64,000 bases of DNA from Pseudomonas sp. efr-133-TYG-5 (GCF_030209175.1 NZ_JARVSM010000001.1:620001-684000); one strand, 5' to 3'. Positions 43,242 through 54,202 are shown, numbered from the stretch's first letter. Numbers and translations: made by a program. The notes: generated by a model not told the origin, from the letters alone.

Positions 43242-45686
43242 ATGTTGCGCACGCGCACCGTGTTTGCCTGGCTGATGCTCGGCGCTTTGCTTTTCAACGT
43301 TGCCTTGGCGGCACCCGCGGCGAAAACAGCCAGCCCTGGCGCCGATGAGCCGACCTGGCCGCAAGTGATCAGCAGCGGCAAGGCCAAACTCACCGTCTAT
43401 CAGCCGCAGCTCGACAGCTGGGACGGCTATACCCTGCTGGGCCGCGCGGCGGTGGAGGCGACGGCGGCAGATGGCAAGGCGACCTACGGCATCGTCGAGT
43501 TCAGTGCCCACACCCTGGTCGACAAGGCGACGCGCTGGGTCGCGCTCGACCAGTATCAGATCATCAAGGCCGACTTCCCCGCCGACGCCCGCCAGGCCGA
43601 TACCTGGCTGGCCACGCTGCGCCAGGATGCGGCCAAGCGCAAGAAAACCATTGCCCTCGATCAGCTCGAGGCCGCCGTCGGTGTTCTGGCGGCCGAACAG
43701 AAAGCCGAGACCGCGACACTGCAGAACACCCCGCCGACGATCATCAGCAGCGACGTTCCAGCCATCCTTGTCTACATCGATGGCGAGGCGGCCTATCGAG
43801 CGGTCGACGGCACCCCGCTGCAACGGGTGATCAATACCCGGCCCTTGCTGCTCAAGGATGCGCAGGGCAAGCACTATCTGCATGTGTTCGATGGCTGGAT
43901 GGTCGCCGATCAGTTGGGTGGCCCCTATGCGCTCCTGCCCTCGCCGCCCGCCGACCTGGAGAAAGCCAGGCAGGCGGCAGTCCAGGGCCGCCAGGTGGAT
44001 CTGCTCACCGGGCAAAGCGATCCGCAGGACAAGATCCCCCACCTGGCAAAACCGCCGCAGCCGAAAATTTTCATCGCGACCACACCCAGCGAACTGATCG
44101 TCACCGACGGGGCGCCGCAATGGCTGCCGATCCAGGACACCCAGTTGCTGTATGTCAGCAACACCACCGGGCACCTGTTCAAGCAGATCGGCGATCAGTA
44201 CAGCTACGTGCTGATCTCGGGGCGCTGGTTTCGCGCCAGCGACATGAACGGGCCTTGGACGTTTGTCCCGGCGGATAAACTGCCGGCCGACTTCGCCAAC
44301 ATCCCCGATGACAGTCCGAAGGAAAACGTCAAAGCCTCGGTGGCAGGCACGCCCCAGGCCAAGGAAGCGGCGATTGCCGCCACCATCCCGCAGACGTCGG
44401 CCATCAACAAAAGCGCCGTGAAGATGAGCGCGCCGCAGTTCGACGGCGAGCCCCAGCTCAAAGCGATTGACGGCACACCGCTGCACTATGTGTTCAACAG
44501 TTCGACGCCGATCATTCGTGTCGATGACAGCCATTGGTATGCGGTGGAGAACGGCATCTGGTTCAGTGCCACAGCGGTCACCGGGCCGTGGACGGTGGCC
44601 GGCGCGGTGCCGGCAGTGATCTATTCGATTCCGCCAAGCTCACCGATGCATTACCTCACCTACGTCAAAGTCTACGAAACCAGGGGCGACACGGTGGTGG
44701 TCGGCTACACCCCCGGCTACCAGGGTTCGACGCTCGACCCGGCCACGGGCGTGGTGGTCTACGGCACCGGTTACCCGTATACGCCGTGGGTCGGCAGTGT
44801 CTGGTACGGACCGCCGCTGACGTACGGTTTTGGTGTCGCCATTCGCTACACCCCATGGACCGGCTGGACGTTCGGCTTCGGTTTCGGCTGGAGCTGGGGC
44901 GGCAGCACCGCCGCCCTGGGCTGGGGATGGGGCGCCTACCCCTGGTGGGGCAACTACGGCTGGGGTTATGCATGGGGGCCGCACTTGTATCCGGCCCCGC
45001 TGGCCTGGGGCGGCGCGGCCTACGGATACCGCGGCGGCGCGGTGGCGTGGGGCCCCGGCGGCTGGGCCGGCACCACCGGCAACCTCTACCGGCAATGGGG
45101 CGATCGCGCGACCGTCAGTCGCTATGGCGCAGGCTATAACGCCTGGACCGGCAACCGCTGGGCCGGCCAGGTGAGTTCCTCCTATAACTCGCGGACCGGC
45201 GTCGCCGCCGCGGGCCAGCGTGGCGCGGTGCACAACGTCTACACCGGCAACTACGCCGCCGGGCGCAGCGGCGAAGTGGTCGGGCCGAATGGTGGCGCGA
45301 TTGCCGGCGGGCGAGTCACGGCGGGCAATGTGCGCAACGGCACACAGGTCACGGCCAATCGTGGCGCGGTCTATAACCCCAACACCGGCACCACCAGCCA
45401 ATATGGCGGGATCCGTGGACGTAACAGCGGCGCCGCGCGGATCGGTGACAATGTGTACGCCGGGCATGACGGCAACGTCTACAAAAAGACCGACGCTGGC
45501 TGGCAGTCGATGGTCAAAGGTGGCGCCACTCACACGCCGGTCAACAACAATGCGCAACTGCAAAATCTCAATCGCGATTCTGCCGCACGCAACTTCGGCA
45601 ATCAGCGATTGAACAACTTCCATCACTCGTCACAATTGATGAACCACTCTTTCGGCGGTGGAGGTGGCGGATTGCATCGGCGCTGA
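43242..45686 (+). CDS. Large secreted Trp/Gly/Tyr-rich protein, function unknown
   Basis: 814 residues from ATG 43242 with GGAG six bases upstream. A signal peptide ends near ALA-APAAK at about residue 27. The N-terminal part (about 40-470) contains repeated units with the sense YV-x-N-T/S-x-P-L (QRVINTRPLLL, LLYVSNTTGHLF, LHYVFNSSTPII), each followed by WF/WY-x-A/V, giving a three- or four-fold repeat. Residues about 500-650 are very rich in Trp, Gly and Tyr (YPYTPWVGSVWYGPP, GWSWGG), and the tail is a Gly/Asn/Thr repeat ending GGGGGGLHRR. Annotations of relatives as carbohydrate-binding family V/XII exist to my knowledge, but no active site is visible. Probably periplasmic or surface-exposed. 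Confidence 0.8.
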   Translation: MLRTRTVFAWLMLGALLFNVALAAPAAKTASPGADEPTWPQVISSGKAKLTVYQPQLDSWDGYTLLGRAAVEATAADGKATYGIVEFSAHTLVDKATRWVALDQYQIIKADFPADARQADTWLATLRQDAAKRKKTIALDQLEAAVGVLAAEQKAETATLQNTPPTIISSDVPAILVYIDGEAAYRAVDGTPLQRVINTRPLLLKDAQGKHYLHVFDGWMVADQLGGPYALLPSPPADLEKARQAAVQGRQVDLLTGQSDPQDKIPHLAKPPQPKIFIATTPSELIVTDGAPQWLPIQDTQLLYVSNTTGHLFKQIGDQYSYVLISGRWFRASDMNGPWTFVPADKLPADFANIPDDSPKENVKASVAGTPQAKEAAIAATIPQTSAINKSAVKMSAPQFDGEPQLKAIDGTPLHYVFNSSTPIIRVDDSHWYAVENGIWFSATAVTGPWTVAGAVPAVIYSIPPSSPMHYLTYVKVYETRGDTVVVGYTPGYQGSTLDPATGVVVYGTGYPYTPWVGSVWYGPPLTYGFGVAIRYTPWTGWTFGFGFGWSWGGSTAALGWGWGAYPWWGNYGWGYAWGPHLYPAPLAWGGAAYGYRGGAVAWGPGGWAGTTGNLYRQWGDRATVSRYGAGYNAWTGNRWAGQVSSSYNSRTGVAAAGQRGAVHNVYTGNYAAGRSGEVVGPNGGAIAGGRVTAGNVRNGTQVTANRGAVYNPNTGTTSQYGGIRGRNSGAARIGDNVYAGHDGNVYKKTDAGWQSMVKGGATHTPVNNNAQLQNLNRDSAARNFGNQRLNNFHHSSQLMNHSFGGGGGGLHRR

Positions 45687-45794
45687 GCCGAAACCGCTCA
45701 GGCTACAAATCACGGCTGGCCGAGCAGGCACTTTTGCTGGTAAAAAAACCGCCTCCGGCGCCCCTGCCCCGTTTTGTCCTTCGGAGTCATTTCC

Positions 45795-46859
45795 ATGAGC
45801 CAATGGCCAGATACCCGCATTCTCGACTTGCTTGGCATCGAATTGCCGATCATCCAGGGCCCGATGGCCGGTGCCACCGATTCGTCAATGGTGATCGCAG
45901 TGTGCAACGCTGGCGGCCTGGGATCGATGCCGGCGGCGATGCTCAGCATCGAGCAGCTGCGCGCAGAGCTGCAAACGATTCGCCAGGGCACCGCCAGGCC
46001 ATTCAACGTCAACTTCTTCTGCCACCAGCCGCCCGCTGCCGATGAGCCGCGAGCGCGTGAGTGGAAAAATCTGCTGGAGCCTTACTACCGCGAGCTGGGT
46101 GTCGACTTCGACGCGCCGACACCGGTGTCGAACCGCGCGCCGTTCGATGCCGCGGCCTGTGAAGTGCTGGAAGAATTCCGCCCGGAAGTGGTGAGTTTCC
46201 ATTTTGGTCTGCCGGAAAAATCCCTGCTCGATCGAGTGAAGGCCACCGGGGCGAAAATCCTCTCGTCGGCAACCACGGTCGATGAGGCGATCTGGCTGGA
46301 GCAGAACGGCTGCGACGCGATCATCGCCATGGGCTACGAAGCGGGCGGCCACCGCGGGATGTTTCTCAGTAGCGACCTTGATAGCCAGGTCGGCACCTTT
46401 GCCCTGGTGCCGCAAATCGTCGATGCCGTGAGTGTGCCGGTGATTGCCGCCGGCGCCATTGCCGATGCGCGCGGTGTCGCGGCGGCGTTCATGCTTGGCG
46501 CCGCGGCAGTGCAGGTCGGCACAGCGTACCTGTTTACCCCGCAGGCCAAGGTCAGCGCCTCGCACCACAAGGCCCTGCGCACGGCCAAGGAAAGCGAAAC
46601 GGCGCTGACCAACCTGTTTACCGGGCGTCCGGCGCGCGGAATTCTCAATCGGGTGATGCGCGAGATCGGCCCGATGTCAGACAAGGCGCCGGCGTTTCCT
46701 CTGGCCGGCGGCGCATTGATGCCGTTGCGCGCCAAGAACGAAGCGCAGTTCAGCAACCTCTGGGCGGGCCAGGCCTTCACGCTCGGCAAAGAGTTGGACA
46801 GTGCCGAACTGACGCGCCAACTGGCCGAAGGTGCCCTGGCGAAACTGACTCGCAGCTGA
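45795..46859 (+). CDS. Nitronate monooxygenase-like flavoprotein
   Basis: 354 residues from ATG 45795 behind GGAG. TIM-barrel FMN enzyme of the 2-nitropropane dioxygenase group: LLGIELPIIQGPMAGATDSS near 12-32, AGGLGSMPAAML near 44, the IAMGYEAGGHRG motif near 177-188, and IAAGAIADARGVAAAFMLGA near 221-240. It probably oxidises nitronates or related toxic compounds. It is a single gene after the secreted Trp-rich protein and before the ModE box of modABC. Confidence 0.87.
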   Translation: MSQWPDTRILDLLGIELPIIQGPMAGATDSSMVIAVCNAGGLGSMPAAMLSIEQLRAELQTIRQGTARPFNVNFFCHQPPAADEPRAREWKNLLEPYYRELGVDFDAPTPVSNRAPFDAAACEVLEEFRPEVVSFHFGLPEKSLLDRVKATGAKILSSATTVDEAIWLEQNGCDAIIAMGYEAGGHRGMFLSSDLDSQVGTFALVPQIVDAVSVPVIAAGAIADARGVAAAFMLGAAAVQVGTAYLFTPQAKVSASHHKALRTAKESETALTNLFTGRPARGILNRVMREIGPMSDKAPAFPLAGGALMPLRAKNEAQFSNLWAGQAFTLGKELDSAELTRQLAEGALAKLTRS

Positions 46860-47795
<936 letters not shown>

Positions 47796-48476
47796 ATGGC
47801 GCTGACGAGTGCCGATTTCGCGGCGATCTGGCTGACCCTGAAACTGGCGTCGCTGACCACCGTGATCCTGTTGGTCGTCGGCACGCCGATTGCCTTGTGG
47901 TTGTCGCGTAGCCGCTCCTGGCTGCGCGGCCCCGTCGGCGCAATTGTCGCCCTGCCCCTGGTGCTACCACCGACCGTGATCGGGTTTTACCTGTTGCTGG
48001 CGCTGGGTCCGAACGGCTTTATCGGCCATTTCACCCAATGGCTGGGGCTCGGCACCCTGACGTTCAGCTTCACCGGACTGGTGATCGGTTCGGTGCTCTA
48101 TTCCATGCCGTTCGTGGTGCAGCCATTGCAAAACGCTTTCTCCGCGATCGGCACACGCCCACTGGAAGTGGCCGCGACCCTGCGCGCCAATCCGTGGGAC
48201 ACTTTTTTCAGCGTGATCCTGCCGCTGGCGCGCCCCGGTTTCATTACGGCGGCGATCCTCGGCTTCGCCCATACCGTCGGCGAATTCGGCGTGGTGCTGA
48301 TGATCGGCGGCAATATTCCCGACAAGACTCGCGTCGTTTCGGTGCAGATCTACGACCACGTCGAGGCCATGGAGTACGCCCAGGCCCATTGGCTGGCCGG
48401 GGCCATGCTGGTGTTTTCGTTCCTGGTGTTGCTGGCGCTGTATTCCAGCCGCAAGACCCGCGCAGGCTGGAGCTGA
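47796..48476 (+). CDS. modB: ModB, molybdate ABC transporter permease
   Basis: 226 residues, starting on the base after the modA stop. Five to six membrane helices, and the ABC-permease EAA loop at [20 protein letters not shown] near 126-145. The phrase [16 protein letters not shown] near 165 is typical of ModB. Translationally coupled with modA and, 3 bases later, modC. Confidence 0.95.
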   Translation: MALTSADFAAIWLTLKLASLTTVILLVVGTPIALWLSRSRSWLRGPVGAIVALPLVLPPTVIGFYLLLALGPNGFIGHFTQWLGLGTLTFSFTGLVIGSVLYSMPFVVQPLQNAFSAIGTRPLEVAATLRANPWDTFFSVILPLARPGFITAAILGFAHTVGEFGVVLMIGGNIPDKTRVVSVQIYDHVEAMEYAQAHWLAGAMLVFSFLVLLALYSSRKTRAGWS

Positions 48477-48479
48477 TCG

Positions 48480-49559
48480 ATGATTGATGCACGTCTGCAA
48501 CTGGCGTACCCGGGCTTCAGCCTCGACGTCGATCTGCACCTGCCCGGCCGTGGCGTGACCGCGCTGTTCGGCCAGTCCGGCTCGGGCAAAACCACCTGCC
48601 TGCGCTGCATCGCCGGCCTGGAGCGGGCCGGGCAGGCGTTTATCCGCATCAACGACGAAGTCTGGCAGGACAGCGAAAATGGCATTTTCCTGGCTCCGCA
48701 TAAACGCGCGCTTGGCTATGTGTTCCAGGAAGCCAGCCTGTTTGCGCATCTTTCGGTGCTGGCCAACCTGCAATTCGGCCTCAAGCGCATCACCAAGACC
48801 CAGCGCCGCGTGGACATGGCACAAGCCACGGAACTGCTGGGCATCGGCCATTTGCTCGAGCGTCACCCGCAGCATCTGTCCGGCGGCGAACGCCAGCGTG
48901 TCGGTATCGCCCGCGCACTGCTGACGAGCCCGAAACTGTTATTGATGGACGAACCGCTGGCCGCCCTCGACAGCCAGCGCAAAAGCGAAATCCTGCCGTA
49001 CCTGCAACGTCTGCACGACGAGCTCGATATTCCGCTGTTGTACGTCAGCCACGCTCAGGATGAAGTCGCGCGCCTGGCCGATCATCTGGTGCTGCTGGAG
49101 GACGGCAAGGCGCTGGCCAGCGGGCCGATCGGCGAAACCCTGGCGCGTCTCGACCTGCCCTTGGCCATGGGTGACGATGCCGGCGTGGTGATTGAAGGCC
49201 ACGTCAGCGCCTATGACGCCGACTATCAGTTGCTCACCCTGCAACTGCCGGACAGCCTGCTGAGTATCCGCGTGACCCATCAACCGATGGCCACGGGCCA
49301 GGCACTGCGCTGCAAAGTGCAGGCCCGGGATATCAGCCTGACCCTGCACAACAGTGAATCCAGCAGCATTCTCAACCGCCTGCCGGTGACCGTGGTCAGC
49401 GAGCAGGCAGCCGACAATGCCGCGCATGTGCTGATCCGCCTCGATGCCGCTGGCACCCCGCTGCTGGCGCGCATCACTCGCTACTCGCGAGACCAGTTGG
49501 GCGTGCACACGGGCCAGCAACTGTGGGCGCAGATCAAAGCGGTGGCGGTGCTGGCGTAA
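48480..49559 (+). CDS. modC: ModC, molybdate ABC transporter ATPase
   Basis: 359 residues. Walker [13 protein letters not shown] near 30-41, signature [15 protein letters not shown] near 128-142, Walker [13 protein letters not shown] near 149-160, switch His in [10 protein letters not shown] near 184. The C-terminal about 70 residues ([20 protein letters not shown]) form the Mop/TOBE domain that binds molybdate. Last gene of modABC. Confidence 0.95.
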   Translation: MIDARLQLAYPGFSLDVDLHLPGRGVTALFGQSGSGKTTCLRCIAGLERAGQAFIRINDEVWQDSENGIFLAPHKRALGYVFQEASLFAHLSVLANLQFGLKRITKTQRRVDMAQATELLGIGHLLERHPQHLSGGERQRVGIARALLTSPKLLLMDEPLAALDSQRKSEILPYLQRLHDELDIPLLYVSHAQDEVARLADHLVLLEDGKALASGPIGETLARLDLPLAMGDDAGVVIEGHVSAYDADYQLLTLQLPDSLLSIRVTHQPMATGQALRCKVQARDISLTLHNSESSSILNRLPVTVVSEQAADNAAHVLIRLDAAGTPLLARITRYSRDQLGVHTGQQLWAQIKAVAVLA

Positions 49560-49632
49560 ATCCGCGGGCACCACCGGCATGGCGTGCGGTCAATCGCTGT
49601 AACAGCCTGATTTGCCGCCAAGGAAAACTGCC

Positions 49633-50670
49633 ATGCCCGATACCGCGCTGCTCGATGTGTTGCCTCCGGACCTGCATTACGTCGACGACACCCAGCCCGG
49701 GCTCTCCCGCAAGAAGCTGCGCGGCAAGTTCTGCTACTTCGATGCGGCAGGCCAGCGCGTCACCGATCCCGATGAAATCAAGCGCATCAATGCCCTCGCC
49801 GTACCACCGGCATACACCGACGTGTGGATCTGCGCCGACCCGCGCGGCCACCTGCAGGCGACCGGGCGCGACGCCCGCGGCCGCAAGCAATACCGTTATC
49901 ACCCGCGCTGGCGCGAAGTGCGCGATGCCGACAAATACTCACGCCTGCGCGAATTCGGCATGGCCTTGCCCAAATTGCGCAAACAGCTGGAAGCCCTGTT
50001 GGCAGCGCCCGGCTTCAGCCGCGACAAAGTCATGGCCACGGTGATTACCCTGCTCGACGCCACGCTGATCCGCGTCGGCAACAGCCAGTACGCCCGGGAC
50101 AATCGCTCCTATGGCTTGACGACCCTGCGCAGCCGCCATGTCGAGGTCAACGGCAGTGCGATTCTGTTCCAGTTTCGCGGCAAGAGTGGTGTCGAACACC
50201 AGATCACCGTCAAGGACCGACGCCTGGCGCGGATCATCAAGCGCTGCCTGGAAATCCCCGGGCAGAATCTGTTCCAGTACCTCGACGAAAACGGCGAGCG
50301 GCACACCGTCAGCTCGTCCGACGTGAATGCTTATCTACAGACCCTCACCGGCGCCGACTTCACCGCCAAGGACTACCGGACCTGGGCCGGCAGCGCCCTG
50401 GCCCTGGCAGTCCTGCGCGAGCTGCAATGGCAATCGGAAAGCGAAGCCAAGCGGCATGTGGTGGAGATGGTCAAGGGCGTTGCCCGGACCTTGGGCAACA
50501 CCCCGGCGGTGTGTCGCAAGTGCTACATCCATCCGGCCGTGGTCGAGCATTTCATGCTCGGCGCCCTCGCCGAGCTGCCCAAACCGCGTGTGCGCAAAGG
50601 CCTGCGCAAGGAAGAAGTGGCTCTGGCGCTGTTTCTCGAGCGCATGGCCGAGGTAGCCGCTGCGCCTTGA
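49633..50670 (+). CDS. DNA topoisomerase IB (poxvirus/bacterial type)
   Basis: 345 residues from ATG 49633 (AAGGA upstream). N-terminal beta-rich domain (PDLHYVDDTQPGLSRKKLRG), then the catalytic domain with Arg in RDNRSYGLTTLRSRHVEV near 160, Lys in FQFRGKSGVEH, the C-terminal Arg/His region, and the nucleophile Tyr in CRKCYIHPAVVEH near 300. It relaxes supercoils through a 3'-phosphotyrosine link. Family length is normal. No neighbour suggests a special role. Confidence 0.92.
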   Translation: MPDTALLDVLPPDLHYVDDTQPGLSRKKLRGKFCYFDAAGQRVTDPDEIKRINALAVPPAYTDVWICADPRGHLQATGRDARGRKQYRYHPRWREVRDADKYSRLREFGMALPKLRKQLEALLAAPGFSRDKVMATVITLLDATLIRVGNSQYARDNRSYGLTTLRSRHVEVNGSAILFQFRGKSGVEHQITVKDRRLARIIKRCLEIPGQNLFQYLDENGERHTVSSSDVNAYLQTLTGADFTAKDYRTWAGSALALAVLRELQWQSESEAKRHVVEMVKGVARTLGNTPAVCRKCYIHPAVVEHFMLGALAELPKPRVRKGLRKEEVALALFLERMAEVAAAP

Positions 50671-50814
50671 ACCCGGCGCCGGTCTCGACTAGGCTAGCGA
50701 CCTCTCCTTCCTTCAGGACGACCGCAGAAGTGAACAACTGAGCCTTCAAAAAACGTAATCGCGACACGCCTTCAAGGCGCTTGTCACCGTTCACGACATT
50801 TTTTGGAGGTGCCG

Positions 50815-52452
50815 ATGACTCACGTCTCGCGTACGCCTGTGCTCGTCTCCCTGAACCAACTGGGTTTTCAGTTCGCCAACGGTCAGACGCTGTTCAATGA
50901 TCTCAACCTGACCTTCGACCACACGCCCACCGCCATCGTCGGGCGCAACGGTATCGGCAAGAGCGTGCTGGCGCGCCTGATCGCCGGGCAATTGCACCCG
51001 ACATCCGGGCGCATCCACTGCCCGGTGGACGTCGCCTATGTGGCGCAATCCCCGAGCCTCGCACCTGAGGAAAGCGTGGCCGAAACCATCGGCTGTGCGG
51101 CCGTTCTCCATGCATTGGAGCGGGTGAATCGCGGCAGCGCGTCGGTCGAAGATTTCGACATTATTGACGATCAGTGGGATCTGCCCGAGCGCCTGCGGCG
51201 CATGCTGGATGACGCCGGTCTGCCGGGCGTCGCGGTGACTGACCTGACTGAGCATCTGAGTGGCGGTCAACAGGCACGCGTTGCACTGATTGGCGCATTG
51301 CTGAGCCAGGCCCGGGTGCTGATTCTCGATGAACCCAGCAACCATCTGGATGCGCCCGGCCACCGCTGGCTGCTGAACGCGCTGGAGCGATGGCGTGGCG
51401 GGTTGATCGTGGTCAGTCATGACCGGTCATTGCTCGATCGCATGCAGCGCGTTATCGAACTGAGCGCGTCCGGCGCAAGCGATTTCACCGGCAATTATTC
51501 GGCGTTCCGCCAACAGCAACAGCGGCTTCAAGCGGCAGCGCAGGCGCGACTCGATCAGGCGCGAAGCGAGCGCCAACGCGAACGACAGCGAATGTGCCGC
51601 GAACACGACACCATCCAGCGCCATGCCGCGACTTCCAGGCGCAACGCCGACACCGCCAACATCGCCAGTTTCGAACGGGTGGCCATAAAAAGCGCTGCCA
51701 GGGACATCATGGGGCATGTCCGCCACGGCCATCAGGCGCGCAAAGCCGAGCTGGACGCACAGGTGCGTGACGCCTATGCCGAGGTGGTTCCCGAAACCGG
51801 CGTGCTGATCAATTTGCCTGGCAGCACGGTGCCGGCGACGCGGCAGGTGTGCACTTTGGTGGAGGCGGTTTTACCGTGGTTGCCGAGCGACGCGCCGACG
51901 AGCCGGCTCAGCCTCAACCTGTGCGGCCCCCTGCGCATCGCCGTCAGCGGCCCCAACGGGTGCGGCAAATCGACCTTGCTGAAACTGCTCGCACAGACGC
52001 TGGCACCGGCCGCCGGCGAATGCACGACGCACGTTCCGCTGGCCTTTCTCTATCAGCAACTGGCGCTGCTGGACGATCAGCGCTCGATCATCGAACAGCT
52101 GTTGGCGCAAGGTTCAGCTCTGAGCGAGGGCACCTTGCGCAGCCACCTCGCCCACCTGCAACTGGACGCTCGCCGCGCGACCCAGCCCTGCGCGGCGCTG
52201 AGCGGCGGTGAACGCCTCAAGGCTGCACTGGCCCTGGCCTTGTGGGGAAAAACCGCAGCGCAGTTATTGCTGCTCGACGAACCGACCAACCATCTGGACC
52301 TGGCATCGGTGGAAGCTTTCGAACAAGCCTTACAGACGTTTCCAGGGGCGATTGTCGCGGTTTCCCACGACCAGGCGTTCCTCCAGGCGTTGAACCCCAG
52401 CCATTACCTGCGTTGGCAGCCGAGCGGGTGGCAGTTGCAACCGACGAATTGA
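50815..52452 (+). CDS. ABC-F family ATPase
   Basis: 545 residues from ATG 50815, seven bases after GGAGGT. Two ABC cassettes without membrane segments: Walker A GRNGIGKSVLA near 42 and GPNGCGKSTLL near 382; signatures LSGGQQARV near 150 and LSGGERLKA near 462; Walker B VLILDEPSNHLD and LLLLDEPTNHLD. The linker (about 225-305) is Arg/Gln/Glu-rich coiled coil with the RRNADTANIASFE stretch, like the Uup/YheS-type and antibiotic-resistance ABC-F group acting on the ribosome. Exact role unknown. Confidence 0.9.
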   Translation: MTHVSRTPVLVSLNQLGFQFANGQTLFNDLNLTFDHTPTAIVGRNGIGKSVLARLIAGQLHPTSGRIHCPVDVAYVAQSPSLAPEESVAETIGCAAVLHALERVNRGSASVEDFDIIDDQWDLPERLRRMLDDAGLPGVAVTDLTEHLSGGQQARVALIGALLSQARVLILDEPSNHLDAPGHRWLLNALERWRGGLIVVSHDRSLLDRMQRVIELSASGASDFTGNYSAFRQQQQRLQAAAQARLDQARSERQRERQRMCREHDTIQRHAATSRRNADTANIASFERVAIKSAARDIMGHVRHGHQARKAELDAQVRDAYAEVVPETGVLINLPGSTVPATRQVCTLVEAVLPWLPSDAPTSRLSLNLCGPLRIAVSGPNGCGKSTLLKLLAQTLAPAAGECTTHVPLAFLYQQLALLDDQRSIIEQLLAQGSALSEGTLRSHLAHLQLDARRATQPCAALSGGERLKAALALALWGKTAAQLLLLDEPTNHLDLASVEAFEQALQTFPGAIVAVSHDQAFLQALNPSHYLRWQPSGWQLQPTN

Positions 52453-52522
52453 CCTGTCTATTTTTTGCACGATTTGCCGGGGCTTCTATAGTTGATGTGG
52501 AACGATCAGCCGCGGTGACGCC

Positions 52523-52753
52523 ATGGAAGACATATTCGTCGTGAAGCGCTGCAACAAGATCATCATCCACGGCCGTCGCGCCGGAGAAAGCCTGCATGAG
52601 CCAGCCGAGGCACTCGGTTGGTACCGCATCTGCGACACGCGAACCGGTGGCTTCATCGGCGACGGCTACGATCTCGAAGCAGACGCCCGACGTGAATGTC
52701 AGCGGCTCAACGCCGTCAGCTCGCGAGCACCGGCCCCGCAGTCGTCCGGCTGA
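52523..52753 (+). CDS. Small conserved protein (76 aa), function unknown
   Basis: 76 residues; ATG preceded by GCGGTGACGCC, a weak site. The start MEDIFVVKRCNKIIIHGRRA and ALGWYRICDTRTGGFIGDGY give a compact alpha/beta look. No motif I can name. First of a run of small genes. Confidence 0.6.
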   Translation: MEDIFVVKRCNKIIIHGRRAGESLHEPAEALGWYRICDTRTGGFIGDGYDLEADARRECQRLNAVSSRAPAPQSSG

Positions 52754-52872
52754 TACCTGTCACTTACGGGTCTATACTGAAACCAGCTGAAGGAGCAGCG
52801 CCCCAACGGCAGAGAGCTCGCGCTTGCGGGCTTTTTGCTGCCCCGCAGCGGTTTCATCAACGGAGGTGTCCC

Positions 52873-53103
52873 ATGTCCGAAAAAGAGTCCATCACCACCC
52901 TCCTCACCTTGCTCGATGCACGGCAGGCGCGCCTCGCGGCGGCCTGCAAAGAGATCGCCGACTGGGTCGATCATCAGGGCGGCCATCCGACAGCCCTGCG
53001 TATCCGTGACCGGCTGAACGACATCGAAAAAGACACTCCGCTGATCCGCAGCACCTTGTCGACGCTCAAACCCATCGAGCGGCCACTGCCACGGTTCAGA
53101 TGA
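52873..53103 (+). CDS. Small conserved protein (76 aa), function unknown
   Basis: ATG 52873 follows a perfect GGAGGT. Mostly helical (LLTLLDARQARLAAACKEIA, ALRIRDRLNDIEKDTPLIR), perhaps a helical hairpin. No signal peptide. A longer frame upstream lacks a ribosome site. Confidence 0.65.
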   Translation: MSEKESITTLLTLLDARQARLAAACKEIADWVDHQGGHPTALRIRDRLNDIEKDTPLIRSTLSTLKPIERPLPRFR

Positions 53104-53260
53104 GGATCCGATAGCCGGGTTCTACAAGCCGAACTGGCGGTTGAGCGACGACGCATCAGTTGCTCGCCGGCTGCCGGTTGGCCGGGTGTGCTTTCTCCGG
53201 AGGCAGAACCCCCTTGGTCGTGTGGGGTCAAAACTGTACACGTCACCAAGGAGATCTTTG

Positions 53261-53545
53261 ATGGTCATTCATTTCAAAGTCGACGGACACCTGGCTTGCG
53301 GCCACAAGGGCAGCAACCTTTCCTCCAGCAGCGAACTCAACCGCGTGAAGTGCCGCAGCTGCCGTAACACCGAAGCCTACAAAACCGCCCGTAAAGACCA
53401 GCGCAATGCCTCCCGCCGGGCAGCCCGTCGGCCAGGTAGCGCATCTCATGCCGGCGATTGGCGCTCGGAATGGATCGAACGCCTGAGCGCGATGACCGGT
53501 CTGCAACGTTTGCCGCGCGGTTTCGCCGGGCAGACTTTTGTCTAG
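53261..53545 (+). CDS. Small zinc-ribbon-like protein (94 aa)
   Basis: ATG 53261 with AAGGAG upstream. A Cys/His pattern of zinc-ribbon type is seen early: LACGHKG near 12 and CRSCRN near 30. The rest is basic (KTARKDQRNASRRAARRPG) and could bind nucleic acid. A terminator follows the stop. The name is descriptive only. Confidence 0.65.
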   Translation: MVIHFKVDGHLACGHKGSNLSSSSELNRVKCRSCRNTEAYKTARKDQRNASRRAARRPGSASHAGDWRSEWIERLSAMTGLQRLPRGFAGQTFV

Positions 53546-53553
53546 ACAAAAAA

Positions 53554-53585
53554 ATGGGCCGATCTGATCGGCCCATTGTTTTTTA
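53554..53585. terminator. Bidirectional intrinsic terminator
   Basis: ATGGGCCGAT-CTG-ATCGGCCCAT with an A run before and a T-rich run after, between convergent small genes. Confidence 0.9.
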
Positions 53586-53840
53586 GTTGTTACCCTGAAG
53601 TTTCTTCACTTTCTCCAGCGCCCGGTTGGTCAGGTCGATGCACTTCTGTTTATTACCGTCTTTCTGCGCCTTCTCTGCGTCTTTGCGGTCTTGTTGGATA
53701 TCACCCAGTGCGGGTTGACCCAAAACCGGGGTCTGGCGCAAGTCATGCAGTTTCTGCAGGTTCACAGTGCACAAGTCGTCTGCGGCGAACAACGGTGCCG
53801 CCACCACAAAAGCGGCGATAAACAGTACGAATCGCTTCAT
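53583..53840 (-). CDS. Small secreted protein (85 aa), function unknown
   Basis: ATG 53840 with GGAG upstream. Signal peptide ends at LFAA-DDLC near 20. The mature part (TVNLQKLHDLRQTPVLGQPA, then Lys/Glu-rich helix) has two cysteines. This kind of small periplasmic protein recurs in Pseudomonas without assigned role. Confidence 0.7.
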   Translation of the reverse strand: MKRFVLFIAAFVVAAPLFAADDLCTVNLQKLHDLRQTPVLGQPALGDIQQDRKDAEKAQKDGNKQKCIDLTNRALEKVKKLQGNN

Positions 53841-53939
53841 GAGAAACTCCACCTGTGTGTACTTGGGAGTTTCACTATAGTTGCAGAAATCAAACCGCGT
53901 CAGGAATCACCGGGTGCCGGTTACAGGGAAAAAACCAAC

Positions 53940-54161
53940 GTGCCAACCGACCAGCAGGACCGTTTTGCGCTGAAAGCGCTGATCGAAAAATACCTGGAGG
54001 GCAAAGCTCCTGATTACCAGCGCCTGCTCGAAATCGTTGAACAGCCATCACGGCAGATCCCGATCAGAGGCGTGCTTGAAGCCATTCGATGCCTCAACAG
54101 CGTGCAGTTCAGCCAACAGGAGCTTCGGCTGATCGACGATCCTCTGTACAGGTACGGCTGA
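53940..54161 (+). CDS. Small conserved protein (73 aa), function unknown
   Basis: GTG start at 53940 after AGGGA; the frame is open further upstream but only this start has a site. Helical, with FALKALIEKYLEGKAPDYQR and VLEAIRCLNSVQFSQQELRL. No motif recognised. It is divergent from the 85-residue secreted protein gene. Confidence 0.6.
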   Translation: MPTDQQDRFALKALIEKYLEGKAPDYQRLLEIVEQPSRQIPIRGVLEAIRCLNSVQFSQQELRLIDDPLYRYG

Positions 54162-54202
54162 CGGTCATGCTCTGCCGATCACCGGCGGGGCAATCCAATA
54201 GG

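Noticed and set aside
44640..45626. A 328-codon minus-strand frame
   Set aside because: Antisense to the low-complexity Gly/Trp-rich part of the large secreted protein; explained by codon bias.
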